DNA of 64,000 nt from Mycolicibacterium sp. TY81. GTDB taxonomy: Bacteria; Actinomycetota; Actinomycetes; Mycobacteriales; Mycobacteriaceae. The stretch is taken from contig NZ_AP023362.1 in the NCBI RefSeq assembly GCF_018326285.1, positions 4,526,001 through 4,590,000 of the forward strand, read 5' to 3'. The position numbers and the translations under genes were made by a program. The notes under the pieces are model-generated. The model saw nothing but the letters and a program-made list of their open reading frames with translations, searched no databases and was not told the origin of the DNA. Shown here in pieces: positions 39,397 to 47,943 of the stretch; within the stretch, counting starts at the first letter, position 1, and the number at the start of each line of letters is the position of its first letter.

Positions 39397-40977
39397 TCAA
39401 CGTTCTTCGTCGAGCACGACGCGCCCCAATCGGTCGTAGCGCTGCGGGGACCGGGCCCGAAGTACCAGGGCGACAACGATTCCGGCGATCGCGGTGCCAC
39501 CGACGACCCAGGGAATCGAATCGAAGACGATGTCGTCCTTGGCCGTACCCGCCGCGAACGAGGCGTTCTTGATCAGCAGGTAGATGACGTACAGCATGCC
39601 GATGCCGCCGAGCCCGGGGGCGACCAAGGTGCGGAACCAGTGCGTGGTCTCCGGATGTTGCTTGCGCACATGGAAGTACGAGACCACCGAGAACGCCGCC
39701 ATCGCCTGCACGATGAGAATGGCGGATGTGCCCAGCAGCGCGGCAAGGCCGTAGAGCCCGCTGTAGGGATCGCGACCGGAGACCGCGAACCACAGCACGA
39801 TCACCAGGGTGATGGCCGTCTGCACGAAGCCCGCGAAGTGCGGGGATCCGTGGATGTGGTGGGTACGGCCAATGGTTTTCGCGGTTCCGGGGAGGATGTC
39901 TTCCCGGCCGAGCGCGTAGATGTAGCGGGCAGCGCAGTTGTGGAAGGCCATGCCGCACGCGTACGAGCCGGTGGTGAGCAGGATCTGGAACATGGTCACG
40001 GCCCAGCCACCGAGGTGCTCACGCACCGGGGTGAAGAAGATCTCCCCGGCGGTGTTCGTATCCTGCGCCAGCGCAATGGATTTGCTGGGTCCGGTGCCCA
40101 CGATCGCCAGCCACGACACCACGATGTAGAACGCCCCGATGCCGAGCACCGACGACATGATCGCAACGGGGATGATCTTCTTGGGGTTCTTGGACTCTTC
40201 GCCGTACATGGCGCTGGACTCGAATCCCACCCAGGACCAGAAGGCGAAGAACAAGCCGATCCCGGCGGAGCCTGCCACGGCCATGGTGCCCGCGCCGCTG
40301 ACGTTTGGGACGACGGCGTCGAGCCCCTTCAGCCCGTTGATCGGGTTGAGAGATGACAGCGACCAGCCTTCCGGGCCACCGCCGCTGACGACCACCGAAC
40401 CCGCCATCAGCGTCAACATCACAATCTCGGTGATCAGCAGTCCGCCAAGCACTTTCGCGGCCAAGTTGACATCGAAGTAGGTGAGTACCGCATTGGCGAC
40501 GATCATCACCACGGCGAACAGCAGCCACGGCAGATGCACGTTGAACAGTGAGGCGAACAGATCCCGTGAGAAGAACGAGAAAATGCCGACCAGGGACGCC
40601 TCGAAAACCACGTACGCCAGGACCGTCAGGAAACCGGCCGACAGACCGAGCACCCGCCCGAGTCCGTGCGAGATGTAGCCGTAGAACGCACCGGTGGCGG
40701 TGATGTGCTTCGACATCGCCGCATATCCGACAGCGAAGAGGCCCAGCACGATGGTGGCGATGAGGTACCCGGCAGGAGCGGCGGCGCCGTTACCGGACCC
40801 GACGGCGATCGGGACGTTGCCGACCATCGCGGTGATCGGGGCGGCGGTGGCCACCGCCATGAACAGCACGCCGATCAAGCCGACGGCGTTGGGTTTGAGG
40901 CGCTGCACGCCGGGGCCGCTGTCGGGCGGTGCCGGTGTCAGCGGGGCGGTTCGTGGGTGGTCGTCGATTTCACTCAT
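39397..40977 (-). CDS. APC-superfamily amino acid/amine permease
   Basis: A 526-residue secondary transporter with about 12-14 transmembrane helices. It starts MSEIDDHPRTAPLTPAPPDS and then enters the APC core (GVLFMAVATAAPITAMVGN, GYAAMSKHITATGAFY). The GFESSAMYGEESK stretch after helix 6 is typical of the amino acid/ethanolamine branch. It is the first gene of the leftward unit permease - PLP enzyme - acyl-CoA synthetase and is divergent from the kinase. It probably imports the amino compound degraded by the cluster. Confidence 0.88.
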   Translation of the reverse strand: MSEIDDHPRTAPLTPAPPDSGPGVQRLKPNAVGLIGVLFMAVATAAPITAMVGNVPIAVGSGNGAAAPAGYLIATIVLGLFAVGYAAMSKHITATGAFYGYISHGLGRVLGLSAGFLTVLAYVVFEASLVGIFSFFSRDLFASLFNVHLPWLLFAVVMIVANAVLTYFDVNLAAKVLGGLLITEIVMLTLMAGSVVVSGGGPEGWSLSSLNPINGLKGLDAVVPNVSGAGTMAVAGSAGIGLFFAFWSWVGFESSAMYGEESKNPKKIIPVAIMSSVLGIGAFYIVVSWLAIVGTGPSKSIALAQDTNTAGEIFFTPVREHLGGWAVTMFQILLTTGSYACGMAFHNCAARYIYALGREDILPGTAKTIGRTHHIHGSPHFAGFVQTAITLVIVLWFAVSGRDPYSGLYGLAALLGTSAILIVQAMAAFSVVSYFHVRKQHPETTHWFRTLVAPGLGGIGMLYVIYLLIKNASFAAGTAKDDIVFDSIPWVVGGTAIAGIVVALVLRARSPQRYDRLGRVVLDEER

Positions 40978-41320
40978 GGGTGCTGACCGATCCGATCTGA
41001 TGGGAGATGGGTCCGGGCCACGCTGGCCGGTTTTGGGTTTATTTGGTCTGCTCTGTCGAGCGGCACTTCAGCTAATCCGATGGACCAATGGACCCCCACG
41101 CCATCGGCACAGGGCTATTGGTACCAGACCGCCCCGACGTGGTCAATACCCGAACTACCTGCACACTTCCTGTGCGCCCTGCCAAAATCGCGCCATATTT
41201 CCGGCCCGTAAAGCCGTCGTTACCAATTTTCGGTTTTGGTTCACTTTCGAGCCAAAGTGCGCTACAACTGACCAGACCAAATAGTGACCGTGCCCACACC
41301 GCCAGTTCAGGAGAGCCACA
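40978..41320. promoter_or_regulatory. Divergent control region with GntR-type half-sites
   Basis: This 343-bp gap holds no gene I can support. It contains TATTTGGTCTG (41040-41050) and its exact inverted copy CAGACCAAATA (41273-41283), near the permease and kinase starts respectively, plus ACCAGACC (41123-41130) between them. TGGTCT/AGACCA half-sites are characteristic of HutC/DasR-type (UTRA) GntR regulators, and such a regulator is encoded at 43146. The middle site abuts a TGGTACCA palindrome. The layout suggests joint control of both transcription units by that GntR protein. Confidence 0.6.
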
Positions 41321-42337
41321 ATGAGCGACATGGCCGCCACCGACTACGAACGCTTCGCGCGCGCTGCGCTCCCGCACTATGGGCTCGATTCGGCAACCGT
41401 GACGCTGCTGAGCTACTCGGAGAACGGCACCTTCCTGGTGGAATCGGGGACCGAACGCCAGGTCCTGCGCGTGCACCGGCCCGGCTACCACTCGCTGGCC
41501 GCCATCGAATCCGAACTCGACTGGATGGAGAGCCTGCGCCGCGACTCCGCGATCACGACACCGCAGGTGATTCCCGCCCCCGACGGACGCCGGGTGGTGG
41601 AGGCCCGCATCGGCGACCAGAGCTGTCTCGTCGACCTGTTCACGTTCGTGGAAGGCACCATCGCCGAGGACGACGCCTCGGACATCAGCTTCAGCGAGTT
41701 GGGCGCGATCACGGCGACGCTGCACGACCACGTCCAGCGCTGGCAGCGACCGGAGGCTTTCACACGCTTCCGGTGGGACCTCGACACCATGCTCGGCGCC
41801 GCCGGCCGGTGGGGTGACTGGCGGGACGCGCCGGCCCTGTCGGCCGGCGATGCCGCCGTCATCGAGGAGGCCGAGCGCAAGGTCATCGAACGCCTCACCG
41901 ACTACGGCATGGGCCCCGACCGCTTCGGGCTGGTCCACGCCGACCTGCGGATGTCGAACCTGATGGTGCACAAGGGCAAGATCACCGTCATCGACTTCGA
42001 CGACTGCGGCTGGTCGTGGTACCTCGCCGACCTGGGTGCGGTGGTGTCGTTCGTCGAGGACACCCCGGACGCCGCCCGCATCATCGACGAATGGCTCGCC
42101 GGCTACCGCACCGTCCGCGACATCCCCGCCGCCGACCTCGCCGAGATCCCCACCTTCGTCATGCTGCGCCGCCTGATGCTCACAGCCTGGATCGGCAGCC
42201 ATCCCGAATCCGGACCGGCACAGACCCTCGGGCACCGATACGCCTCCGGCACAGCACAATTGGCGCAGTCCTACCTAACCGACCCATCGTGGTTCCGGGT
42301 TGATGTGCCCGCGACCGCTCCCACTCTCTCCCACTGA
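41321..42337 (+). CDS. APH-fold small-molecule kinase (amino-alcohol kinase-like)
   Basis: A 338-residue phosphotransferase with the aminoglycoside phosphotransferase/choline kinase fold. The Brenner motif is [13 protein letters not shown] (catalytic Asp) and the metal-binding motif is [14 protein letters not shown]. The ATG at 41321 follows CAGGAGA. Members phosphorylate hydroxyl groups of amino alcohols (ethanolamine, choline, hydroxylysine), homoserine or antibiotics. Next to a class-III PLP enzyme and an amine permease, an amino-alcohol kinase is the best reading. It heads the rightward unit kinase - SDR - GntR. Confidence 0.84.
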   Translation: MSDMAATDYERFARAALPHYGLDSATVTLLSYSENGTFLVESGTERQVLRVHRPGYHSLAAIESELDWMESLRRDSAITTPQVIPAPDGRRVVEARIGDQSCLVDLFTFVEGTIAEDDASDISFSELGAITATLHDHVQRWQRPEAFTRFRWDLDTMLGAAGRWGDWRDAPALSAGDAAVIEEAERKVIERLTDYGMGPDRFGLVHADLRMSNLMVHKGKITVIDFDDCGWSWYLADLGAVVSFVEDTPDAARIIDEWLAGYRTVRDIPAADLAEIPTFVMLRRLMLTAWIGSHPESGPAQTLGHRYASGTAQLAQSYLTDPSWFRVDVPATAPTLSH

Positions 42338-42353
42338 CAGGACACCGCGCACC

Positions 42354-43130
42354 ATGTTCGATCTCACCAACAAGAACGTCATCGTCACCGGCGCCACCAA
42401 GGGCATCGGCTACGGCATCGCCGCGGTCTTCGCCACCGCGGGCGCCAATGTCGCCGTGGCGGCCCGCTCACTGCACGACCTCGACACCGCCGTCTCCGGC
42501 CTGGACGGGCTCGGGTCCGGCAAGATCATCGGGGTCGCGGTCGACGTGGCCGATCCCCGGTCCTGCCACGCGATGGCCGAGGCTGCCGTCGACGCCTTCG
42601 GCGGCATCGACGTGCTGTGCGCCAACGCCGGCATCTTCCCCGAGGCACCGCTGGCCACCATGACACCCGACGATCTCGCCACCGTGCTCGACGTCAACGT
42701 CAAGGGCACCGTCTACAGCGTGCAGGCCTGTCTCGAGGCGCTCACCCGCAGCGGCGCCGGCCGTGTCATCCTCACCTCGTCGATCACCGGTCCGGTGACG
42801 GGCTTCCCCGGCTGGTCGCACTACGGCGCATCCAAGGCCGCACAGCTGGGCTTCATGCGCACCGCGGCAATCGAACTCGCGCCCAAGCGCATCACCGTCA
42901 ACGCCATCCTGCCCGGCAACATCCTCACCGAGGGTCTGCAGGAGATGGGCGAGGACTACATCGCCGGCATGGCCCGCTCCATCCCCGCCGGGACGCTGGG
43001 CACTCCCGAAGACATCGGCCACGTCGCCGCGTTCCTCGCCAGCGACGAGGCCCGTTACCTCACCGGCCAGTCCATCGTCGTCGACGGCGGGCAAATCCTG
43101 CCGGAATCCCTGGACGCCGTCGCCGGGTGA
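42354..43130 (+). CDS. Short-chain dehydrogenase/reductase
   Basis: Classical SDR, 258 residues from ATG 42354 ([20 protein letters not shown]). The cofactor motif is TGATKGIG, the NAG motif is CANAGIF, the catalytic Ser is in [11 protein letters not shown] and Tyr/Lys in HYGASKAAQ. The C-terminal [15 protein letters not shown] and [10 protein letters not shown] are typical. It lies 16 bp after the kinase and 15 bp before the GntR gene, so it is in the same operon. It may oxidise the alcohol substrate directly or handle the aldehyde product; its place in the pathway is not clear. Confidence 0.88.
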   Translation: MFDLTNKNVIVTGATKGIGYGIAAVFATAGANVAVAARSLHDLDTAVSGLDGLGSGKIIGVAVDVADPRSCHAMAEAAVDAFGGIDVLCANAGIFPEAPLATMTPDDLATVLDVNVKGTVYSVQACLEALTRSGAGRVILTSSITGPVTGFPGWSHYGASKAAQLGFMRTAAIELAPKRITVNAILPGNILTEGLQEMGEDYIAGMARSIPAGTLGTPEDIGHVAAFLASDEARYLTGQSIVVDGGQILPESLDAVAG

Positions 43131-43145
43131 TACCAGGTCGGTACG

Positions 43146-43940
43146 GTGAACGACATGGACGAGTCCGAGGGTGGCCCGGTAGCCGAGGATGTGCGGCGCC
43201 GCATCGTCAGCATGCTCGACGCCGGAACGCTCCGTCCCGGTGACCGTCTCGGTTCCGAACGCGAGATGGCCGAGCAGTTCTCCGTCTCGCGGGCGACGCT
43301 GCGCAGTGCCCTGGTTCCGCTGAGCCGCGCCGGCATCCTGGAGCGGCGCAGCGGCCGTGCGGGCGGCACGTTCATCAAGACCGTGCTCGTGGAACGCAAC
43401 GTCGCCGAGCTGTCGGGCCTGCCGAATCGGCTGAAGCAGGGCGGTCATTCCACGACCCGCAGCCGGGTGCTGTCGACGGCCCTGCGCGGCGCCACGGCCA
43501 TCGAGGCGCAACGCCTGGGCATCGAGCCCGACACCGAACTCGTCGTCATCCAGCGCCTGCGCTATGCCGACGGCTTCCCGCTGTCGGTCGACTGCGCGCA
43601 CTTCCCCGCCGACCTCGTTCCGGACCTGCTCGAGCAACCTCTCGGCGGGTCGCTCTACGACATCTTGGCCGTCCGCTACGACCTGCGGCCGGTCACCTCG
43701 GTCGAGAGCATCGAGGTCGTCAGCGCCAATCCCCGTGAAGCGTCCTGGCTCGAAATCCCGACGCGCACTCCCCTGCTGGCGATGACGCGTGTCGCCTCGG
43801 ATGCGGGCGGGCGGCCGTTCGAATACTCCGAGGATCTGTTCCGCGCCGACCGGGTCCGGCTCGTCGCCAAGACCTCCGCGCTGGCCGAGCGCGAGACCCT
43901 CGGCACCGACGGCCGCGTCGAGCTCACCGTCACGGCCTAG
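43146..43940 (+). CDS. GntR-family regulator with UTRA ligand domain (HutC/FarR type)
   Basis: A 264-residue regulator. The winged HTH spans about 10-75 (EDVRRRIVSMLDAGTLRPGD, EREMAEQFSVSRATLRSAL), then the UTRA effector domain about 95-255 (LGIEPDTELVVIQRLRYADG, EYSEDLFRADRVRL). The start is GTG 43146 or ATG 43155. TACC-n5-GGTA at 43131-43143, just before the start, may be an autoregulatory site. Matching half-sites in the 41.0-41.3 kb divergent region indicate that it controls the permease and kinase units. UTRA proteins sense small metabolites, often the pathway substrate or its phosphate. Confidence 0.89.
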   Translation: MNDMDESEGGPVAEDVRRRIVSMLDAGTLRPGDRLGSEREMAEQFSVSRATLRSALVPLSRAGILERRSGRAGGTFIKTVLVERNVAELSGLPNRLKQGGHSTTRSRVLSTALRGATAIEAQRLGIEPDTELVVIQRLRYADGFPLSVDCAHFPADLVPDLLEQPLGGSLYDILAVRYDLRPVTSVESIEVVSANPREASWLEIPTRTPLLAMTRVASDAGGRPFEYSEDLFRADRVRLVAKTSALAERETLGTDGRVELTVTA

Positions 43941-43991
43941 CTGTCCCACCGAGCGCGCCGAGAATGCCCAGGGATTTCCACTAGCTCCAGC

Positions 43992-45353
43992 TCATTTAGG
44001 CTGCGACACAAGTGAAAACAAGTCGTTCGCGCCGCGACCCAGCAGCGTGGTGTTGACCCTCCATACTTCCCGCACAGTCACGTCTGGGGAGCTTGTGCCT
44101 GGCATGGCCCACGCGGTTTCACATGTCGCCATATCCATGCCATAGGCGACCGGTGACGGCTCGCCCGTCAGGATGGCGATCGCGCCATCAGAGCCGATGT
44201 AGCTGGTGGACAGGCCTTCGGCATCGCAGGCCTTTCCCTTGGCGCCCGTTCGCAGGTCGAATTGCTGCCAACTTCGAAGCCGCTTGTCGGAGGCGACGTA
44301 CAGGGTCGTACCAATGAGCCGTGCGTATAGCCGTAACGTCGGCTTGGGGATTTCGAGCAGTTGCCGCCCACTCATCGTGACGACTCGAAGCTGCGACTCG
44401 TCCTCCACGATCGGCACGTCGGGCGAGGTATTCACAAGGCCTCCGGCTATCTGCGCCGATAACCGGCCGGATTCATCAAGCAGCGCAACGCGTTCCGAGC
44501 CGTCTTGATCGTGATAGCTGAACCCGAACCCACCGGCGTAGACGATGGCACCCCCGACTGATGCGTCACGCCCCGCTGAAGGCTTCACCGAGACGCCGTC
44601 GACAACCGAGAAAACGATGTCCGGCGCCCTGAAAACACCTTGCGACGCAAACTTCATCGGCTGAAGGTCCGAATTGGCTCCCGCAGAATCCCCGAGCAGA
44701 CCATCGCCCGGGACAAACCATGTGAGCTCGGCATGCGGGCCGACCCCATGAACACCACTGTCCGGCACCGCGGCAACCACGTAGTCACCTACCTGGCTCA
44801 AGCGTGGTTCGGGACCTGATCCGTATGCTCGTAGTTCAGTCGGGCCGTCGAACATCACGGCCCCAGTCTCGGTGTTGACGACCCACGCCCGCCGCGGCTG
44901 TCCCGAAGCCTCCCATACGCACAACAACATCGCCGGCCCATTCACGAAACAGCGAGTACTGGCCGCGCGTGCGTTGGGGCCCAGCCGAACCGGAGCGAAC
45001 AGCCGGTGACCATCCGCCACGTTGACCCCGACAACTCGCCACCCGTCGCTCGAGGCACCGAGAAAGAATCCACGGTCCCCCACATTGCCGGCCGGATGGA
45101 TCATCGAATCTGCCGGTAGCCCCAGCTCGGCTGCCGTCACGTGCCAGCCGAACACCGGTTGCTTCCGCATCGACTGAGACAGCAACAACTGGTTGGGCAA
45201 CCCCAACTGCTCTGCGGTGGCCAGCGGTGGCGCAGACTGTGGCCTGCCGTCGACCGGTCGCTGGACGACGATCACGGCAGCCACCACCGCAGCAGCCAAA
45301 GCCAGCGCACCAGCCACCAGCCACCATTTGCGAAGCCCGCCTCGACGGATCAT
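43992..45353 (-). CDS. Membrane-anchored propeller-like extracytoplasmic protein
   Basis: Unknown function. 453 residues: a short basic start (MIRRGGLRKWW), one N-terminal transmembrane helix (AGALALAAAVVAAVIVV) and a large beta-rich outer domain with repeating blades (WRVVGVNVADGHRLFAP, RAWVVNTETGAVMFDG, FDLRTGAKGKACD) that suggest a PQQ- or WD-like propeller. Cysteines are placed to form disulfides. Its ATG overlaps the stop of the four-TM protein gene (ATGA), so it is the last gene of the type VII-linked unit. A sensor or immunity partner role is possible but unsupported. Confidence 0.72.
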   Translation of the reverse strand: MIRRGGLRKWWLVAGALALAAAVVAAVIVVQRPVDGRPQSAPPLATAEQLGLPNQLLLSQSMRKQPVFGWHVTAAELGLPADSMIHPAGNVGDRGFFLGASSDGWRVVGVNVADGHRLFAPVRLGPNARAASTRCFVNGPAMLLCVWEASGQPRRAWVVNTETGAVMFDGPTELRAYGSGPEPRLSQVGDYVVAAVPDSGVHGVGPHAELTWFVPGDGLLGDSAGANSDLQPMKFASQGVFRAPDIVFSVVDGVSVKPSAGRDASVGGAIVYAGGFGFSYHDQDGSERVALLDESGRLSAQIAGGLVNTSPDVPIVEDESQLRVVTMSGRQLLEIPKPTLRLYARLIGTTLYVASDKRLRSWQQFDLRTGAKGKACDAEGLSTSYIGSDGAIAILTGEPSPVAYGMDMATCETAWAMPGTSSPDVTVREVWRVNTTLLGRGANDLFSLVSQPK

Positions 45354-46105
45354 TCGACCTCGAAGTCCTGCGCCCGCAACCGTTCGATCGCCCGGCCATT
45401 GGCGAGCTCACCGCGGTTCTCCGGATACAGCCAGTAATGCCGGATAGCCCAGTAGAGCGCAGCTCCATTCGCCTGGTAGGTAGGCAAGCTGTTGATGGTC
45501 TGCGTTTCACCATCTGTCATCACCATCACCGCCGGACAGCTCACGGCCTTGCCCTTGGGCGCCTGGTCAATGACATCCACCACGTCATCCCACGCTCCAC
45601 TGGCGGTCGTGGTTACGGAGTTTGAGACCTCAAACCCTTCCGGCGACAGTTTCAGATATCCCCAGCCGTTCGACCTACCGCGCAGGAGAAGGTAGGCAAA
45701 CCAACACACCATTCCGGCAACAATAATGGGGTAATAGATTTGCCTGGCCCCACCGATTCCGATTGCGAGCCGCCCGCTAGGAACGTAGCAAACAAAAGAA
45801 ATTCCACTAACTATCGCGCTGACAATCGATAGCTCCAGGAACCGGGTCTTTGCGTGTGGTGGACGGAAATATGTGCCGTCGGCTTCACTGGTTGCCTGAG
45901 GAACAACGCGACCCAGCCGAACCTGTAGTGCCAAAACAAGCAGAAACAGGAAACACAGTAGTAGTCCGACAGCGAATACAGAAGTTAGATAGTCACGACG
46001 GCCAAGTAGATAGAGAACCCAGATGAGGCAAAGCGCAACGAGAACCGCAAAAACCGAGATAGAAAAATTCGCGGCCACTCTTGGATTTTTCCAGTGCTCG
46101 GGCAT
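45350..46105 (-). CDS. Four-TM membrane protein, possible immunity partner
   Basis: A 251-residue protein from ATG 46105 (MPEHWKNPRVAANFSISVFA) with two pairs of transmembrane helices (about 12-32, 42-62, 95-115, 125-142) and a C-terminal cytosolic domain of about 100 residues (LKLSPEGFEVSNSVTTTASG, then AVSCPAVMVMTDGET). It starts 8 bp after the stop of the WXG-like protein and overlaps the start of the next gene. Its coding DNA is clearly more AT-rich than the rest of the window. The position directly downstream of a secreted multi-domain protein is typical of immunity genes. No known domain recognised. Confidence 0.7.
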   Translation of the reverse strand: MPEHWKNPRVAANFSISVFAVLVALCLIWVLYLLGRRDYLTSVFAVGLLLCFLFLLVLALQVRLGRVVPQATSEADGTYFRPPHAKTRFLELSIVSAIVSGISFVCYVPSGRLAIGIGGARQIYYPIIVAGMVCWFAYLLLRGRSNGWGYLKLSPEGFEVSNSVTTTASGAWDDVVDVIDQAPKGKAVSCPAVMVMTDGETQTINSLPTYQANGAALYWAIRHYWLYPENRGELANGRAIERLRAQDFEVE

Positions 46106-46113
46106 CTGTAATT

Positions 46114-47508
46114 CTATTTCGGGCAAAATGCACCACCAACCTGATTTCCTATCCACTCCATTCCCTTGCCCCCGCCGAACGCACCCCCGACCGCAAACAC
46201 TGGCACTGTAAACGCCGCCACCTCGGGCCCAAACGGCGCACCGACTACGGCACCGAGCTTTGCACCGCCCCAGCCTCCGGCGTAATCACCGCCAACCCCG
46301 AAAACCCCAGAGATGCCTGCGACACAGGCCTCATGCGGAGTCGGCGCAGCGGCAAACTTATACATTGTTGTCAATAGTCCCAGAGCTGGCCCGCCGTATC
46401 TGGCAGCCTTACCGATGTCCTTGACGGAGTCCGGGGTCAGCCCCGGCAGGCTGCCGCCTCGGCCCACGTGTGCATCGAGGCCTGTGAGTGCCCCGCCGAC
46501 CACCGTCGGCGCGTCGCTGGTAAAGAACGGATTGTCGGGCGGCAACGCTCCGTGCCGCCCATCCGGCATTGTCCAACCCGCTGTTTGGTGTCCGTCCGGG
46601 GTCTCGGTGGCGAGGAAGAATGCACCGTTGTTCCCGAAATCCATCTGGGTGTATTTCACCTTTGTTCCAGGGTCAACCCAGGACGCCGTGTGACAAAGCA
46701 AATTGCCGTTCTTGTCGAACCAATTCGACCCCACATGTTCCATCTTCTTCGTATTATTGAAGTCATACGTCGTGATGACCTTCTTGCCGCCGTCCGCCAT
46801 TGTCAACGTGGTGACGTGATTTCCGTCCTTGTCAATCGATTCGGTCGTGGCAATTCTGATAGTCGCCATATCTTCGCCACGGACGATGCCTTGCTGCATC
46901 AATCCGTCCATGGTGAGCGGGTTTGGAACCTCGTCCGCCGGTTGCACCGGCCCGGTCGTCGGGAACCCCAAGCCGATGTCACTCGGCGCAGGCAACGCGA
47001 AGCCAAAATTCTTCGCAGCAGCCTGCACCGCAGCTGCCGTACCACTATCGGCGCCACCGACGGCCACCAGCAGCCGGTTGACTTCTACCTGCTCCACTTC
47101 CGCTTGACGCTGGAGCGCGGCGGCCTTCTCCTCTGACATCTCGGCTGGTTTGATCAGCACTACCCACTGATCGCTGACGTGAAGTTCGGTCCGATCGATC
47201 GCGTCGGCTTTGTTGATGAGCGCGGCCCTTGCATTGCCAATATCTGACGCGCCCTTGGCGAGTGCCGATTTCACCGAGCTCGTGTACTTCGCGAAATCAT
47301 CAGCGGCTCTCGTCGCCCGGCCGAACATCGCGGTCGCTGCGTCATGTGCGGAGCCCGACCATGCGCTCGCCTCAGGCATCCGCCTGATCTGGTCGTCGAG
47401 AGATCGAACGGCTGACGCGATATCGTCGCCGCTCTTTCCCAGTGCACTCCCCGCCGAGACGAGGGAATCTGGCGACCATTTCTCCAACCGGGGTCTCGAC
47501 GGCAACAT
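46114..47508 (-). CDS. Type VII secretion-linked protein: WXG-like helical N-terminus, glycine-zipper C-terminus
   Basis: A 464-residue protein of unknown activity. Residues about 10-150 are helical and carry a WXG-type turn (ASAWSGSAHDAATAMFG) like WXG100/LXG T7SS substrates. A beta-rich middle (about 215-320; DKDGNHVTTLTMADGGKKV, NWFDKNGNLLCHTASW, TPDGHQTAGWTMPDGR) is followed by a C-terminal glycine-zipper region (GVGGDYAGGWGGAKLGAVVG, FAVGGAFGGGKGMEWIG) that could insert in membranes. It lies 3 bp after the EspC-like gene. This layout fits a secreted effector or membrane-active toxin with downstream immunity genes. No enzymatic motif was recognised. Confidence 0.72.
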   Translation of the reverse strand: MLPSRPRLEKWSPDSLVSAGSALGKSGDDIASAVRSLDDQIRRMPEASAWSGSAHDAATAMFGRATRAADDFAKYTSSVKSALAKGASDIGNARAALINKADAIDRTELHVSDQWVVLIKPAEMSEEKAAALQRQAEVEQVEVNRLLVAVGGADSGTAAAVQAAAKNFGFALPAPSDIGLGFPTTGPVQPADEVPNPLTMDGLMQQGIVRGEDMATIRIATTESIDKDGNHVTTLTMADGGKKVITTYDFNNTKKMEHVGSNWFDKNGNLLCHTASWVDPGTKVKYTQMDFGNNGAFFLATETPDGHQTAGWTMPDGRHGALPPDNPFFTSDAPTVVGGALTGLDAHVGRGGSLPGLTPDSVKDIGKAARYGGPALGLLTTMYKFAAAPTPHEACVAGISGVFGVGGDYAGGWGGAKLGAVVGAPFGPEVAAFTVPVFAVGGAFGGGKGMEWIGNQVGGAFCPK

Positions 47509-47511
47509 CGG

Positions 47512-47796
47512 TCAGAACAGCCCTTTGAACGCCCCGGCGAGGTCGCTGTCGGTCACCTCGTACTTGTCGCCGGCCCCGCGAACCGCCGCCCCCATACGCG
47601 TGATGCTGCTTGCGATCTTCTCAGCCTCGGCGGCGATATGGGCTCCGACAACGCGGCAGGCCCATTGCGTAGTGGAACCAGGTAGCCCATCTCCGGCGCT
47701 ACTCGCCTTGCTCCCCATGTCCGCGGCACGGATCGCATTGGATGCGATACCAACTTGATCTGCGAACGCCCGCAAAATCTCAGGGTCAACCAGCAT
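47512..47796 (-). CDS. EspC-like type VII secretion substrate (DUF2580)
   Basis: A 94-residue helical-hairpin protein starting MLVDPEILRAFADQVGIA. The length and pattern fit the EspC family (PF10824), small partners co-secreted by ESX systems. Near the C-terminus, KYEVTDSDLAGAF contains a Y-x-x-x-D element that matches the general T7SS export signal. An in-frame start five codons upstream is possible (47811). It is the first gene of the leftward unit and 3 bp before the WXG-like protein, with which it may form the export dimer. No ESX machinery genes are in the window. Confidence 0.78.
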   Translation of the reverse strand: MLVDPEILRAFADQVGIASNAIRAADMGSKASSAGDGLPGSTTQWACRVVGAHIAAEAEKIASSITRMGAAVRGAGDKYEVTDSDLAGAFKGLF

Positions 47797-47866
47797 TCGG
47801 ATCCTCCCCACCCTCGCGTTCGAGGATATCGCGCACCGCGAGGGCGAACCGTCAGCAAAATCAGAA

Positions 47867-47904
47867 TTGACCGATCTTTACTGGATGCCGAGACTTGACC
47901 GATC
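47867..47904. repeat. Direct repeat TTGACCGATC, 28 bp apart
   Basis: TTGACCGATC occurs at 47867-47876 and 47895-47904 in the short region between the EspC-like gene and the MBL gene. Two copies on the same face of the helix roughly three turns apart could bind a regulator of the EspC-like unit; either copy could also serve as a TTGACC -35 box pointing right. Function unknown. Confidence 0.45.
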
Positions 47905-47943
47905 CGCAGCGCCCGTTGAGTAGATGGCCTGCTGGCCGCGGAT

